This document shows positions 27,614-37,803 of a stretch of 64,000 bases of DNA, in pieces. Positions within the stretch are counted from its first letter, which is position 1, and each line of letters begins with the position of its first letter. Position numbers and translations under genes: made by a program. The DNA comes from AP-15 sp963700185 (GTDB lineage: Bacteria > Pseudomonadota > Alphaproteobacteria > ATCC43930 > CGMCC-115725), in assembly GCA_963700185.1 (NCBI GenBank), contig CAVOWP010000010.1, positions 62,001 through 126,000 on the forward strand, read 5' to 3'. The notes below the pieces were generated by a model that made no database searches, was not told the origin of the DNA, and saw only the letters and a list, made by a program, of their open reading frames with translations.

Positions 27614-27628
27614 TGGCACGTCTCTTGC
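27614..27628 (+). promoter_or_regulatory. Sigma-54 consensus match upstream of the ATPase gene
   Basis: TGGCACGTCTCTTGC followed by T is a perfect match to TGGCACG-N4-TTGCW. It lies 23 bases before the ATPase ATG at 27,652, so an internal promoter within the transporter operon is possible, though the leader would be very short. Confidence 0.5.
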
Positions 27629-27651
27629 TGGGGCCATCCCGGGAGCGATCC

Positions 27652-28482
27652 ATGCCCGTAGTCGAACGTCAGCCTTACGTCGAGGTAGCCGAGGTCAGCA
27701 AGATCTACCGCCACGGCACGCCGAATGCGGTCGAGGCGGTTAGCTCGGTCAGCTTTTCCGTGCCGCACGGCCAGTTTGTCGCAATCCTCGGACCGTCGGG
27801 CTGCGGCAAGAGCACATTATTGATGATGGTCGGCGGGATCGAGCCGGTGACGGACGGCCATATCACCGTCGACGGCTCCGCAATGGCCGGGCCGCGCACC
27901 AGCGTCGGCATCATGTTTCAGGATTCGACATTGCTGCCGTGGAAGACGGCGCTCGACAACGTGTTGTTCCCGATCCGCATCTTAAATCGCCCGCTGGAGG
28001 CCTATCGCGACGGCGCTCAGCAACTGCTCGAACGCGTTGGTCTCGACGACTTCGCGAACAAGAAGCCGCATGAGCTGTCGGGCGGGATGCGCCAACGCGT
28101 CGCGATCTGCCGCGCGCTCGTCTACGACCCCGAACTGTTGCTGATGGACGAGCCGTTCAGCGCGCTCGACGCTATCACTCGCGATGAGATGAACGAGCTG
28201 CTGTTGGATCTATGGCAGCAGTACACGAAAACAGCTCTCTTTGTGACGCATAGTATCCGAGAGGCGGTGTTTCTCGCCGACCGGGTTTTGGTCATGACGC
28301 GGCGCCCCGCGACGATCGTCGAGGATCTGACGATCCCTTTCACGCGGCCGCGTCCGATGGCGATTGGCGAGAGCCGCGAGTTCAACGAGATTTGCGGCCA
28401 TTTGCGCGAGCGCATCGAGGAAAACCATTTTCGCAGGCGGTGGCTGGATCCGGCATGGGTGCGGCCGAAGTTCGTAGCATGA
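27652..28482 (+). CDS. NMT1-type ABC transporter ATPase (SsuB/TauB-like)
   Basis: 276 residues from the ATG at 27,652 (GGGAG just upstream). Walker A ILGPSGCGKSTLL, Q-loop IMFQDSTLLPWKTALDN, signature LSGGMRQRVAICRAL and Walker B LLLMDEPFSALD are all intact. The W in LLPWKTALDN is typical of the nitrate/taurine/pyrimidine importer group. It is the only ATPase gene near two binding proteins and two permeases, so it may serve both. Its stop overlaps the permease start (ATGA). Confidence 0.9.
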   Translation: MPVVERQPYVEVAEVSKIYRHGTPNAVEAVSSVSFSVPHGQFVAILGPSGCGKSTLLMMVGGIEPVTDGHITVDGSAMAGPRTSVGIMFQDSTLLPWKTALDNVLFPIRILNRPLEAYRDGAQQLLERVGLDDFANKKPHELSGGMRQRVAICRALVYDPELLLMDEPFSALDAITRDEMNELLLDLWQQYTKTALFVTHSIREAVFLADRVLVMTRRPATIVEDLTIPFTRPRPMAIGESREFNEICGHLRERIEENHFRRRWLDPAWVRPKFVA

Positions 28483-29312
28483 CTGTTGAAAGCCAAGTCG
28501 CGCCACGGATCACAACGGCACCAACGCGGATTGCGCCGCGATCCGTCCTCGCCCCTCATTTGACGCAGATCCGCCCCATCATCCTGCCGTTGGCTACTGC
28601 TGGAACGGTGCTGCTGATCTGGCAGATTGTCGTAACTGCGATGCGGATTCCGGCCGTGATTCTGCCGCCCCCGGTCGAGATCGCAGCTGAGCTTGGGCGC
28701 AACCTGCCTGTTCTGCTCCACCATGCGATCCCGACCACGCTTGATTCTCTCATGGCGTTTTCACTGGCGACCGCGCTCGGCATCAGCCTCGCCGTGGCAA
28801 TCACCTACTCACCCCTGCTGCGCGACACGCTCTACCCCAACTTGGTCGTCTTCCAGCTGATTCCTAAAGTCGCGCTCGCCCCGTTGTTTGTCGTCTGGCT
28901 CGGAATCAGCAGCGAGTCGCGCGTCGCCTTTGCCGCTTTCGTCAGCTTCTTTCCGGTGGTGTTATCCGCGGCAGTAGGTTTCTCCAGCACAGAACCTTCG
29001 GCACTGCGGCTCTGCCGCTCGCTGACGGCCTCCGAGTGGCAATCATTTGTGATGGTGCGCTTTCCGTTTGCGCTGCCGGCCATTTTCAGCGGCATGAAAA
29101 TCGCGATGACGATGGCGGTCATTGGCGTCATCATCGGCGAGTTTATCTCGGCCAAGGCAGGCCTCGGCTTCTATATCCTATACGCCAGCTCTCGCATGGA
29201 GACCGGCGTCATTTTCGCAGCTCTGTTTGTGCTCTGCGTGATCGGCGTCTCGCTGTTTGGTGCCGTCGCGCTCGCTGAGCAGCTGATGCGCGGGTCTTAT
29301 GGCAGGCGCTGA
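28479..29312 (+). CDS. NMT1-type ABC transporter permease 1
   Basis: 277 residues from the ATG overlapping the ATPase stop by four bases. Six membrane helices are predicted by eye, from IILPLATAGTVLLIWQIVV to FAALFVLCVIGVSLFG. The EAA-like coupling loop is SLTASEWQSFVMVRFPFALP. It forms the channel for the solute captured by the NMT1-type binding protein. A close paralogue lies at 31,855. Confidence 0.9.
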   Translation: MTVESQVAPRITTAPTRIAPRSVLAPHLTQIRPIILPLATAGTVLLIWQIVVTAMRIPAVILPPPVEIAAELGRNLPVLLHHAIPTTLDSLMAFSLATALGISLAVAITYSPLLRDTLYPNLVVFQLIPKVALAPLFVVWLGISSESRVAFAAFVSFFPVVLSAAVGFSSTEPSALRLCRSLTASEWQSFVMVRFPFALPAIFSGMKIAMTMAVIGVIIGEFISAKAGLGFYILYASSRMETGVIFAALFVLCVIGVSLFGAVALAEQLMRGSYGRR

Positions 29313-29330
29313 CGCGGGCCGGGGGGTCGG

Positions 29331-30416
29331 ATGACACTGCAAGCTGGGATATCGCGACGAGGCGTTCTCGCCGGGGCGGCGGCAAGCGCCGCGCTGCTGC
29401 CATCTCCGTCCATTGCCCAACTTCGCGCCGCCAAATTCACCCTTTCCTGGGTGGCCCAGGGCAGCTTTGCCTATGTCTATGTCGCGCGCGCCAAAGGGAT
29501 CATGAAGGCGCGCGGGATTGATTTCGACATTGCCCGCGGCTTCGGCTCGATTGCGTCGGCGCAGGCCGTCGCTGGCGGCCAGTTCGACTTCGGCCTTGTC
29601 GCAGCACCGCCATTGATCCTGTCTGTCGCCAAGGGCCTGCCGCTGATCGCGCTCGCAACCTGCGACTATGATGCGACGATGGGGGTGGGCGTCCTCGACG
29701 ATTCCCCGATCACCAAGCCGCAGGACCTCGCGGGCAAAAAAATCGCTTCGGTGCCGACTTCGGGCGAATTCCCGTTCTTCCCGGCCTACGCGGCAAAGGT
29801 CGGGCTTGATCCCAAGTCGATCGAGTTCGTCCATGTCGACAACAAGGTGCTCGAGCGCGTGCTGATGGAGAAAGAGGTCGACGCGATCACCTCCTTCGCC
29901 CTGGGCAGCGGGTCGGCGATGTTGTCGAAGGGCGTGCAGAACCGCTGGATGCTGTACAGCGCCGCCGGCATCCGCAATGACGACCAGACGATCGCGACCC
30001 AGAAGAAGACGCTGGAAAGCGATCCCGCCCTCTGCGAGGCAGTCACTGGCGGCCTGCTCGAAGCACTCGCGTTTTCATTGACCGACCCGGAGGAAACGCT
30101 CGAGCTGTTCCGGAAAGAGGTGCCCGAGATGGCCCTCAACCCCAGCGCCAAGGAATTCGCCCGCATCGGGCTCGGCATGTGGCAACACGGCATCGATCGC
30201 CCGGAGGCGCGCGACCATGGGCTGGGATGGTCCAATGCGGCCAGCTACGCCGAGACGACCGACCTCGTGATGCAATACTTGAACAGCCCCGGCATGCAGC
30301 GGCCGGATCCCGATGCTTTGTTCACCAACCGCTTTGCCGGCAAGATCAAGCTGACCGAGGCGGATTGGGCCGGCGTCCGTCAGCGGGTGGCCGAATTCGA
30401 CAAATATCTGGGCTGA
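29331..30416 (+). CDS. NMT1-type ABC transporter substrate-binding protein 2
   Basis: 361 residues with a twin-arginine-like signal (ISRRGVLAGAAASAALLPSP). The mature part follows the same pattern as the protein at 26,509: FTLSWVAQGSFAYVYVARAK, FDIARGFGSIASAQAVAGGQ, and TNRFAGKIKLTEADW near the C-terminus. It starts 18 bases after the permease stop. The stop codon lies inside the first of three 16-bp direct repeats (30,410-30,457). The paralogous pair suggests two related ligands. Confidence 0.85.
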   Translation: MTLQAGISRRGVLAGAAASAALLPSPSIAQLRAAKFTLSWVAQGSFAYVYVARAKGIMKARGIDFDIARGFGSIASAQAVAGGQFDFGLVAAPPLILSVAKGLPLIALATCDYDATMGVGVLDDSPITKPQDLAGKKIASVPTSGEFPFFPAYAAKVGLDPKSIEFVHVDNKVLERVLMEKEVDAITSFALGSGSAMLSKGVQNRWMLYSAAGIRNDDQTIATQKKTLESDPALCEAVTGGLLEALAFSLTDPEETLELFRKEVPEMALNPSAKEFARIGLGMWQHGIDRPEARDHGLGWSNAASYAETTDLVMQYLNSPGMQRPDPDALFTNRFAGKIKLTEADWAGVRQRVAEFDKYLG

Positions 30417-30457
30417 CCGAATTTTGGGCTGACCGAATTTTGGGCTGACCGAATTTT
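30410..30457 (+). repeat. Three perfect tandem copies of a 16-bp unit
   Basis: GGGCTGACCGAATTTT occurs at 30,410-30,425, 30,426-30,441 and 30,442-30,457 without mismatch. The first copy overlaps the last codons and the TGA of the binding-protein gene. It sits 30 bases before the Rieske oxygenase start. Confidence 0.95.
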
Positions 30458-30486
30458 CTCGCAACCAGCACCGCAGGAGCCGCAAC

Positions 30487-31800
30487 ATGACCACTGCAGC
30501 CGAAAACGAATTGCTGACCCGCGTCGGACCCGGCACGCCTATGGGCGCGCTGATGCGCCAGTATTGGCTGCCGGCCTGCCTGTCGACGGAACTGACCGCC
30601 GACGGCGATCCGTTGCGCTTGATGCTCTTGGGCGAGAAATTGATCGCGTTTCGCGACAGTGCGGGCCGGATCGGCGTCCTCGATCACCGCTGCCCACATC
30701 GCTGCGCCTCCCTGTTCTTCGGTCGCAATGAGGAAGGCGGCCTGCGCTGCGTCTATCACGGCTGGAAGTTCGACACGGCGGGCAACTGCCTGGAGATGCC
30801 GAACCTGCCCATCGACCAGGAAGCCCTGCCCAAGATCAAGGCCAAATCGTATCAGGTGACCGAGCGCGCGGGGTGGTTTACGTCTATATGGGCGAGCGCG
30901 CGATAGCCCCGCCGTTGCCGGCGCTCGAAGCGACGGTGCTGGCGCCCGACGAGACCTACGTCTATTGCGCGCAGCGCGAATGCAATTGGCTGCAGGCGCT
31001 CGAAGGCGACATCGACACCTCGCATTTCAGCTTTCTGCACACCGGCAAGGTCGAGGTCGGGCACGTCGACCCCGATCATCCCGAACGCTTCCAGCTGACC
31101 GACCGGGCGCCGCGCTATCACGTGCAGGCGACCGATTGGGGGGCGATGTACGCCGCCTACCGGCCGGCGCAGCCGGGCCAGCTGTACTACCGCTTCGCGC
31201 ATTTCGTGATGCCGTTCTGGACCCTGTTCCCGAACGGCCCATTGGGCGACAACATCATCGCCCAGGCTTGGGTCCCGATGGACGACACGCATGTGATGTC
31301 GTTCCAGTACGCCTGGCGACACCGGACCCAGCCGCTTTCCGTGACGCGGACCGGAGCGCCGATCCCCTATCTCGAGCGCCAAGTCGCAACCCTGCCCAAC
31401 ACCCCCGATTGGTTCGGCCGCTGGGTCCCGACCGCCAACAGCGGCAACGACTATCTGATCGACCGCGACAGCCAGCGGACGGTCAGCTTCACCGGCATCG
31501 CCTCGGTGTTCGGGCAGGATTCGGCGGTGACCGTGAGCATGGGCGAACATCTCCGACCGGACCCTCGAGCATCTGGCGCCGAGCGACCGGATGATCGTGA
31601 TGACGCGGCTGCGGCTGCTCGGCGCGGCGCGCGCCTTGCGCGACAACGGGACGGTCCCGCCGCTGGTCGACGATCCGAGCGTCAGCTACGGCGCACGCTC
31701 GGGCGATTTGTTCGCGCCCGCAGATCAGCCGTGGCTCGAGGCTTACGAGGAAACCCTGCGGCAAGCGCAGCACCCCGAGATGCTCCAGGCGGCCGAATAA
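30487..31800 (+). CDS. Rieske ring-hydroxylating oxygenase, large subunit (two frameshifts)
   Basis: Joined across two single-base shifts (near 30,873 and 31,550) the product is about 437 residues. The Rieske cluster CPHRC and CVYHGWKFD ligands lie near residues 68-95. The mononuclear iron site is DTSHFSFLHTG. The last part, TLEHLAPSDRMIVMTRLRLL, is typical of the phthalate 4,5-dioxygenase group, which use O2 and NADH through a separate reductase. No reductase or ferredoxin gene is adjacent. The first shift falls in a G-run (four Gs where five restore the frame), which suggests a sequencing indel. It probably hydroxylates or demethylates a heterocycle imported by the neighbouring transporters. 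Confidence 0.75.
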
Positions 31801-31854
31801 GGGCGGCAAACCCGTCGCCGAGTTCGCTAAGTATGTGAGCTTAGCTCCACAAAG

Positions 31855-32694
31855 ATGGCCGTTCTGCAGGAAGCCGTCAGCTCCCCAGTCCGACTCGGCG
31901 ACGGCGAACCGGGCGGGTGGCGGCGCATCGGCCGCGGCGTGCTGCTACCGCTCGGCTTCGCGGTTTTGGTGACAGTCGCGTGGGAAATCCTTTGTCGGCT
32001 TACGCGGATTTCACCGTTGCTGTTGCCGCCGCCCTCCGCGGTCTGGACAGTGCTTTCGGAGAATTACGAGATCCTTTTCCAGCATGCCTTGCCGACGACA
32101 ATCGAGACCGTCGTCAGTTTCGGGTTGGCGACGTTGCTCGGGGTTGCGCTCGCGGTCGCCATCACCTTCTCGGCCTGGCTGCGTGAGGCGCTCTACCCGA
32201 ACATCGTCATGTTCCAACTGATTCCGAAGATCGCGCTGGCGCCGCTTTTCATCGTCTGGCTCGGCGTCGGCAGCAAATCCTGCATCGTCGTCGCGATTTT
32301 CATCGCTTTCTTCCCGGTCGTTGTGTCGACCGCCACCGGCCTCGTCAGCGCCAAACCGGAGGTCCTGCTGCTTTGCCGATCGCTGACCGCGAGCGAATGG
32401 CAGATGTTTCGCCTGGCGCGGTTTCCCTATGCGATGCCGTTCGTCTTTGCCGGGATGAAGGTCGGCGTGACGATGGCGATGATCGGCGTTATCGTCGGCG
32501 AGTTCATCACTGCTCAGGCCGGGCTCGGCTACATCATCATGTTCGCCTCCTCGGCCGGCGAGACCGCGACGGTGCTGGCGGCGATCGTGCTGCTCTGCGG
32601 CATCGGGCTTGCGCTCTACGGCATTGTCGCGCTGGGCGAATTGGCGGTGCAGCGGTGGTATGGCGGCGAAATGCCGGTCGGAGGCGTCGTCTGA
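31855..32694 (+). CDS. NMT1-type ABC transporter permease 2
   Basis: 279 residues. Hydrophobic helices run from VLLPLGFAVLVTVAWEIL to AAIVLLCGIGLALYGIVAL, with the cytoplasmic loop SLTASEWQMFRLARFPYAMP almost the same as in the permease at 28,479. No ATPase gene accompanies it, so it presumably uses the one at 27,652 either as an alternative channel or as a heterodimer partner. The molybdenum hydroxylase genes start 31 bases further on. Confidence 0.85.
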   Translation: MAVLQEAVSSPVRLGDGEPGGWRRIGRGVLLPLGFAVLVTVAWEILCRLTRISPLLLPPPSAVWTVLSENYEILFQHALPTTIETVVSFGLATLLGVALAVAITFSAWLREALYPNIVMFQLIPKIALAPLFIVWLGVGSKSCIVVAIFIAFFPVVVSTATGLVSAKPEVLLLCRSLTASEWQMFRLARFPYAMPFVFAGMKVGVTMAMIGVIVGEFITAQAGLGYIIMFASSAGETATVLAAIVLLCGIGLALYGIVALGELAVQRWYGGEMPVGGVV

Positions 32695-32724
32695 CCGGGC
32701 TTTCCACGGCCGCGCTCGCTCGCG

Positions 32725-33564
32725 GTGCACCGGTCGCGCAAGCTGATCCCGGAATTTCCGGCTGCACCGTCCGCGCAGCGCCGCCGAGGCGGTCGCGATG
32801 AAGGCGGCAGCCGGCCCGGGCGCCGTGTACATGGCCGGCGGCATCGATGTCGTGAACCGGATGAAATCGGGCTTTCCGGTCAGCGATGTGATCCATCTGG
32901 GTCGGGTCGCCGGGCTCGACGGCATCGAGGAGGTGGAAGAGGGCTGCGGCTCGGCGCCCTCGTGACCCACGACCGGATGGCAACGTCGCCATTGGTTCAA
33001 GCGCGGCTGCCGGCTTTGGCGCAGACCTGGCCCGATGTCGCCAATATCCGGATCCGCTGCAAGGGCACGATCGGCGGCAACATCATGGCTGGCGACCCGA
33101 CCTATGATTTCGCACTTGCCGCGCTCGCCGCCGATGCGCGACTGCACTTCTTCACCGCCGACGGCAGTACGCGGATTGTCTCGGCGGCAGCAGCCCGGCG
33201 GCGGAATGCCCGACGGGCTGTTGACCGCGATCACGCATGCCTTCCGGCAGCGCGCTTACGTTGGTTTTCGACCGCTCGCTGCGCCCGATCGTGACCTTGG
33301 CCATTGGCCTCGATGTCGTCGACGGACGGATCACTGGCGGGCGCGTCGCGATCGGCTGCGCCTATACGCCACGCCACTGGCTGCGAGCCTGCCCTTGGCA
33401 CGAACCGCTGTCGCGAGGCGAATTGGCGCATCGAGCCGAACGGCTGGCGCAGGAGGTCGTCAGCAGGCCTGCCCGCACCACTCGCCGATCATCAGGCCGC
33501 TCCAGGCTATCGACGGCGCATGATCGAAGTGCTGATGCGTCGTAGCTTGAGCGCGGCTGCATGA
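32725..33564 (+). CDS. Molybdenum hydroxylase FAD subunit (CoxM/XdhB type), about four frameshifts
   Basis: From the GTG at 32,725 the pieces LIPEF, then SAAEAVAMKAAAGPGAVYMAGG (FAD motif, close to AGG.D), LGALVTHDRMATSPLVQARL, NIRIRCKGTIGGNIMAGDPTY (second FAD motif TIGGN) and MRRSLSAAA cover a whole medium subunit of about 278 residues. Frame changes near 32,757, 32,940, 33,230 and 33,460 must be repaired. It passes electrons between the 2Fe-2S subunit and the final acceptor. The stop overlaps the next start by ATGA. Confidence 0.7.
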
Positions 33565-34037
33565 CCGACGCGATCGAGATTGCCGTCACGATCAATGGCC
33601 GAGCCCATCGGCTCAACGTCGCGCCGCGCCGGGTGCTGGCCGATGTCCTGCGCGAGGATCTGCAGCTTCTCGGCTGCAAGATCGGCTGCGACCAGGCGGT
33701 GTGCGGCGCCTGCACGGTGCTCGTCGATGACATGCCAGTGACAGCCTGCACCACCTTCGCCTTCGAGCTCGACGGCAAGGCGGTAACGACGATCGAGGGA
33801 TTGGCGGAAGGCGGCGGCCTCGACCCGGTCCAGCGCGCATTTCTGGAACACGGCGCGTTTCAGTGCGGCTTCTGCACGCCCGGCATGATCCTGTCGGTGA
33901 AGGCGCTGCTGGCGCGGCATCCCGAGCCTGACGAGGCGCTGATTCGGCAATGGCTGAGCGCCAATATCTGCCGCTGCACCGGATACCAGATGATTGTCGA
34001 GGCAGTGCGCGCCGCAGCCAGGAGCGGGCCCGGCTGA
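33561..34037 (+). CDS. Molybdenum hydroxylase 2Fe-2S subunit (CoxS/XdhC type)
   Basis: 158 residues and intact. The plant-type cluster ligands are in GCKIGCDQAVCGACTVLVDD and the second cluster in QCGFCTPGMI and CRCTGYQ. It relays electrons from the molybdenum site to FAD. The gene overlaps both neighbours (ATGA with the FAD subunit, TGATG with the molybdenum subunit), the usual M-S-L order of xanthine dehydrogenase-family operons. Confidence 0.9.
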   Translation: MTDAIEIAVTINGRAHRLNVAPRRVLADVLREDLQLLGCKIGCDQAVCGACTVLVDDMPVTACTTFAFELDGKAVTTIEGLAEGGGLDPVQRAFLEHGAFQCGFCTPGMILSVKALLARHPEPDEALIRQWLSANICRCTGYQMIVEAVRAAARSGPG

Positions 34038-36342
34038 TGGATGGCGCGGCCTCTCCGTTCCGCGCGCCGGTCGTCGCGCTCGACGGTCCGGACAAGGTGA
34101 CCGGCGCAGCGCGCTACACCTTCGATGTGAGCCTACCCGGCATGTTGCATGCGAAGGTGTTGCGCAGCCCCCATCCGCATGCCCGCATCCGCTCCATCGA
34201 TACCGGACGCGCCGAAGGCGCTCCCGGGTGTCGTCGCGGTCGTGACCGGGATCGACGCGGCGCGGCTGCCGGACCCCTATTACGGCGTCGCGATCCGAGA
34301 CCAGCCGGTCGTCGCGATCGACAAGGTGCGTTATGTCGGCGATATGGTCGCGGCAGTGGCTGCGGTCGACGAGGAGATCGCCTACCGCGCGCTCGCGCTG
34401 ATCGAGGTGCACTATGACCCGCTGCCGGCGGTCATGACAATTGACGAGGCGCTGGCCGAAGGCGCGCCGCTGTTGTTCGACACGCCGGCCGCGGGGGAAC
34501 CCATCAAGCTCGGTGATGGCCTCGTCAGCCTGAAAGAGCCCCGTCCGAATGTGCTCTGCGAGTTCGGCTACACACATGGCGACGCGGACGCCGTGTTGGC
34601 GGCGTCCGACCATGTCTTCGAAGATCGCTTCCACTTTTCACGGATCAACCACTTCCATCTCGAACCGCACGTCAATATCGCGCGCGTCACGGGCGAGCAG
34701 ATCGAGTTGTGGTCATGCAATCAGGACCCGTTTGTGCTGCGCAGCGACATTGCGCGGATCTTCGGGCGACCTGCCAACAGCATTCGCATCCATGCGAGCT
34801 ATGTCGGCGGCGGTTTCGGCGGCAAGAGCTTCTGCAAGATGGAACCGCTCGTCGTGCTGCTGGCGATGAAGGCGGGCCGGCCGGTGCGCCTCTGCCTCAG
34901 CCTCGACGAAAGCTTGCTGACGCTGACCAAACATGCCGGGATCCTGATACTGAAAACGGGGGTCACCAGGGACGGCCGGCTGACCGCCCGCAAGAGCGAG
35001 ATCCAGCTCGACGGCGGCGCCTATTCGGACGCGAGCGCGCTGACGGTGGTCAAGACCGGATACCGCATCACCGGTCCCTATCGTTGGGACGCAGTTGCGA
35101 CGCGCGCTTACGCGGTGCGCACCAATACGGTTCCGGCCGGGTCGTTTCGCGGTTTTGGCGGAACCCAGGCGAGCTTTGCGTCGGAATCACAGATCGACAT
35201 GATTGCGCGCCGATTGGGGATCGACCCCTATGATTTTCGCTGCAAGAACCTGCTTGCCCTGGGCGAGCCGTTTCGACCGGGCGACAGCGGCATTGACAGC
35301 GACCTTGCAAAGGGGCTCGACGAGGTCGTCGAACGCCTCGGCTATCGGCAGCGCGTTCGAAGCTCGGCGCAGGGTCACAAGGCGCGCGGGATGGGTCTCA
35401 GCATCGGGATCAAGGATGGCGGCGGCACCGGCAACCATGCCCAAGCGCTCGTCAAGGTATTGCCCTCCGGGCGAGCGATCGTCAGTGCCGCCGCGGTCGA
35501 GATCGGTCAGGGGGCAACCACGACCTTGAGCCGCATCGCTGCCGAGACCCTAAATCTCCCGCTCGATTGGGTGCGCTACGGCGCGATCGACACCGACTCG
35601 ACGCCCCTCGACAATGGCACGCATGCCAGCTGCGGCACCGTGGTCACCGGCATCGCCGTCATGCGAGCGGCGGCCGATGCCCGCGACCAGGTCCTCGAAT
35701 TCGCCGCCGAGCGGCTCGGCTGCACGGCGGCCGAGCTGGCGCTCGACAATTGGACCGTTCGACGCGGCAATTACGCTCATCCGCTCGAGCCGATGATCGC
35801 GGAGCACTTTGGCGGCGCCGGGTTCGAATTCATCGGCCGCGGCATGGTCAAGGTCCCCAATGACCCAAAGGCGCCGCTGACCGCGCGCGAGCCTTGTTTT
35901 GGATGCCGAGCTGGGTGGGCGCCGAGGTCGAAGTCGACCGCGAGACCGGAAAGGTGCAGGTTGTGCATCTCGTGGTCGGCGCCGATTCCGGGCGCAGCGT
36001 CAACGCGATCGCCTGCCGCGGGCAGGTCGAAGGCGCGGCACTGCAGGCCTTTGGGCAGAGCCTCTTCGAGGAATTGCGCTACGACGGCACGCGAGCCAGC
36101 CAATGCAACGCCGCTCGCCTATCGCGTGCCGCTCGCCGAGGGATCTGCCGCAACAATACGAATCGTTCGTCCTCGAGCATGGCGGCCCCGGCCCGTTCGG
36201 CGCCAAGGGCATCGGCGAAAGCGGCATGCTCGGGGTTGCCGCGGCGATCGCCAATGCGATCGAGGACGCGGTCGGCGTCAGGGTGACGCAAATCCCGTTC
36301 ACGCCGGAACGCGTGCTCGCGGCGATCGAGGCGGCGCGGTGA
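34037..36342 (+). CDS. Molybdenum hydroxylase large subunit (CoxL/XdhA type), about four frameshifts
   Basis: Joined, this is about 767 residues. The N-terminal domain begins PVVALDGPDKVTGAARYTFD. Molybdopterin-contacting stretches include VGGGFGGKSFCKMEPL, AGSFRGFGGTQASFASE and IGQGATTTLSR, and the likely catalytic glutamate is in GAKGIGESGMLG near the end. Shifts near 34,215, 35,897, 36,110 and 36,155 break the frame. The enzyme hydroxylates a heterocycle carbon with water. Since a barbiturase-family gene lies downstream, uracil or thymine dehydrogenase activity is a good candidate; xanthine- or purine-type substrates are alternatives. Confidence 0.75.
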
Positions 36343-37147
36343 CGCCGACTGCGAGCCTGCCGATGTACAACCTGCCGGAAATGCGGGCGGTCAACGCGCG
36401 CTTCTGGGAGGCGCTGCGCGGGCTGCTGGTCGAGGCGGGGTTGCGCGATCTTCCCGAGAGCTTGAGCTTCGATCGCCGCCGGTGCCGGAGCGGATCGGCC
36501 CCGAAGTTCTGTTCTCGCAGACCTGCGGCTATCCGCTGGAGACGATCTTCTCCGGGCAGGCCATCCGGCTCGGCACGCCGTGCTATGCGGTGCCGGGCTG
36601 CGACGGGCCGACCCATTGCGGGCTGTTCATCGTGCCGGCCGGGTCAACAGCGCGCGAATTGCGCGATCTGCGTGGCGGCGTATTCCTCTTCAACAGCCGC
36701 CATTCCAATTCGGGGATGAACCTGCCGCGGCGCGCCCTGGCAGACATCGCCGATGGCCGCCCCTTCTTCGCGAAGGTCATCGAAACCGGAAGTCATCCCG
36801 GCAATCTCGATCGCATCGCGCGCGGCGAAGCCGATGCGACCGCGGTCGACAACGTCACCTACGCCTTCTGGTGTCACTATCGTCCCGAAGCCGCACGGCA
36901 AGTCCGTGTCCTCGCGCGAACGCCGCCGAGCCCGGCGATCCCGTTCGTGACCTCGGCCGCAACGCCGTCGGCGACCGTGGCAATATTGCGCGACGCCTTG
37001 ACCCGCTTGATCCGCGAACCGCACACTGCAGGAGCGCGCGCCGGTCTCACGATCACCGACATCGTGGATGTGCCCGCAGCCGCCTATCGCCGGCTGCTCG
37101 AATACGAGCGCGAAGCAGCAGAGCTCGGCTATCCTGAGCTCGCTTAA
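36339..37147 (+). CDS. PhnD-like substrate-binding-type protein without signal peptide (one frameshift)
   Basis: The start may be the GTG at 36,339 overlapping the previous stop, or the ATG at 36,363 (MYNLPEMRAVNARFWEALR). A shift near 36,478 separates this from the rest: VLFSQTCGYPL, then GTPCYAVPGCDGPTHCGLFI and FNSRHSNSGMNLPRRAL. The pattern is that of PhnD/phosphonate-type binding proteins, but no export signal is seen, as in many members found beside oxidoreductases. About 268 residues when joined. Its role beside the molybdenum hydroxylase is unknown; ligand sensing is possible. Confidence 0.65.
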
Positions 37148-37161
37148 AATAGGAGGCATCA

Positions 37162-37662
37162 ATGCTCGAGGAGAAACTGCCGCTTGAGGAGAAATTGATT
37201 GGCCGTGTCGCACGGTTTGCGGACCGTCGAGAGGACTGGTCGGTGTTCGGGTTCGAGACCGCCCGCGACCCGCGCTACGCCCGCGCGCAGCGCCGCTATC
37301 TCGGAGCCAGCGGCTCGGCAGATCCCAAGGATCTGCGCGGCGCGATCCCGGCGACGGCTTTCACGATGTCGATACAGACCATGCCTGCGGGAAATCGCAT
37401 CCCGATCCATTGCCACGAAACCGAGGAGGTCTTCTTCATTCTCGAAGGCGAATGCCTCGTGCGCTGCTGGGAGGGCGGGGAAAGCTGCGACATTCGGCTC
37501 GGCCGCTGGGATCTCGTTGCGCTGCCGCCGTTCCTGAACCACGAGGTCTTCAACGACGGTCCCGGCGATTGCCACGTCCAGACATTGCTCACCAAGCCGA
37601 AGCCATTGCGTCCGCAATATGCTGACCCAGAACTGCTGGAGCTGCAGGCGGCGCAGAGGTGA
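37162..37662 (+). CDS. Cupin-domain protein
   Basis: 166 residues with a perfect AGGAGG upstream. The cupin motif is PIHCHETEEVFFILEGECLV, with the metal-binding H-x-H and E spaced normally, and the second part RWDLVALPPFLNHEVFNDGP has a later histidine. Cupins in N-heterocycle operons act as ureidoglycolate hydrolase/lyase partners, dioxygenases or isomerases. It is probably the last gene of the hydroxylase operon, because a sigma-54-like site follows. Confidence 0.8.
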   Translation: MLEEKLPLEEKLIGRVARFADRREDWSVFGFETARDPRYARAQRRYLGASGSADPKDLRGAIPATAFTMSIQTMPAGNRIPIHCHETEEVFFILEGECLVRCWEGGESCDIRLGRWDLVALPPFLNHEVFNDGPGDCHVQTLLTKPKPLRPQYADPELLELQAAQR

Positions 37663-37741
37663 GGCTTGCAGAAAGCTGATACCGGTTGCGAGTGCTGTCG
37701 TGGCGGGGGCGGTGCGTTAAGCAGGTAGATGCGGATCCGGC

Positions 37742-37756
37742 TGGCACGAATGGTGC
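37742..37756 (+). promoter_or_regulatory. Sigma-54-like promoter before the monooxygenase/barbiturase genes
   Basis: TGGCACGAATGGTGC has a perfect -24 box and a weaker -12 box (GTGC). It lies 48 bases before the small AllA-like reading frame and would drive the FAD monooxygenase and barbiturase genes. Confidence 0.4.
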
Positions 37757-37803
37757 GTGGAACTCGGTGACGTCTTCTCGAATTTCGCGAGGGAGCGGCC
37801 GGG

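Noticed and set aside
30410..30457. CRISPR array
   Set aside because: The three 16-base units are directly joined without spacers, and no cas gene is present anywhere in the window.
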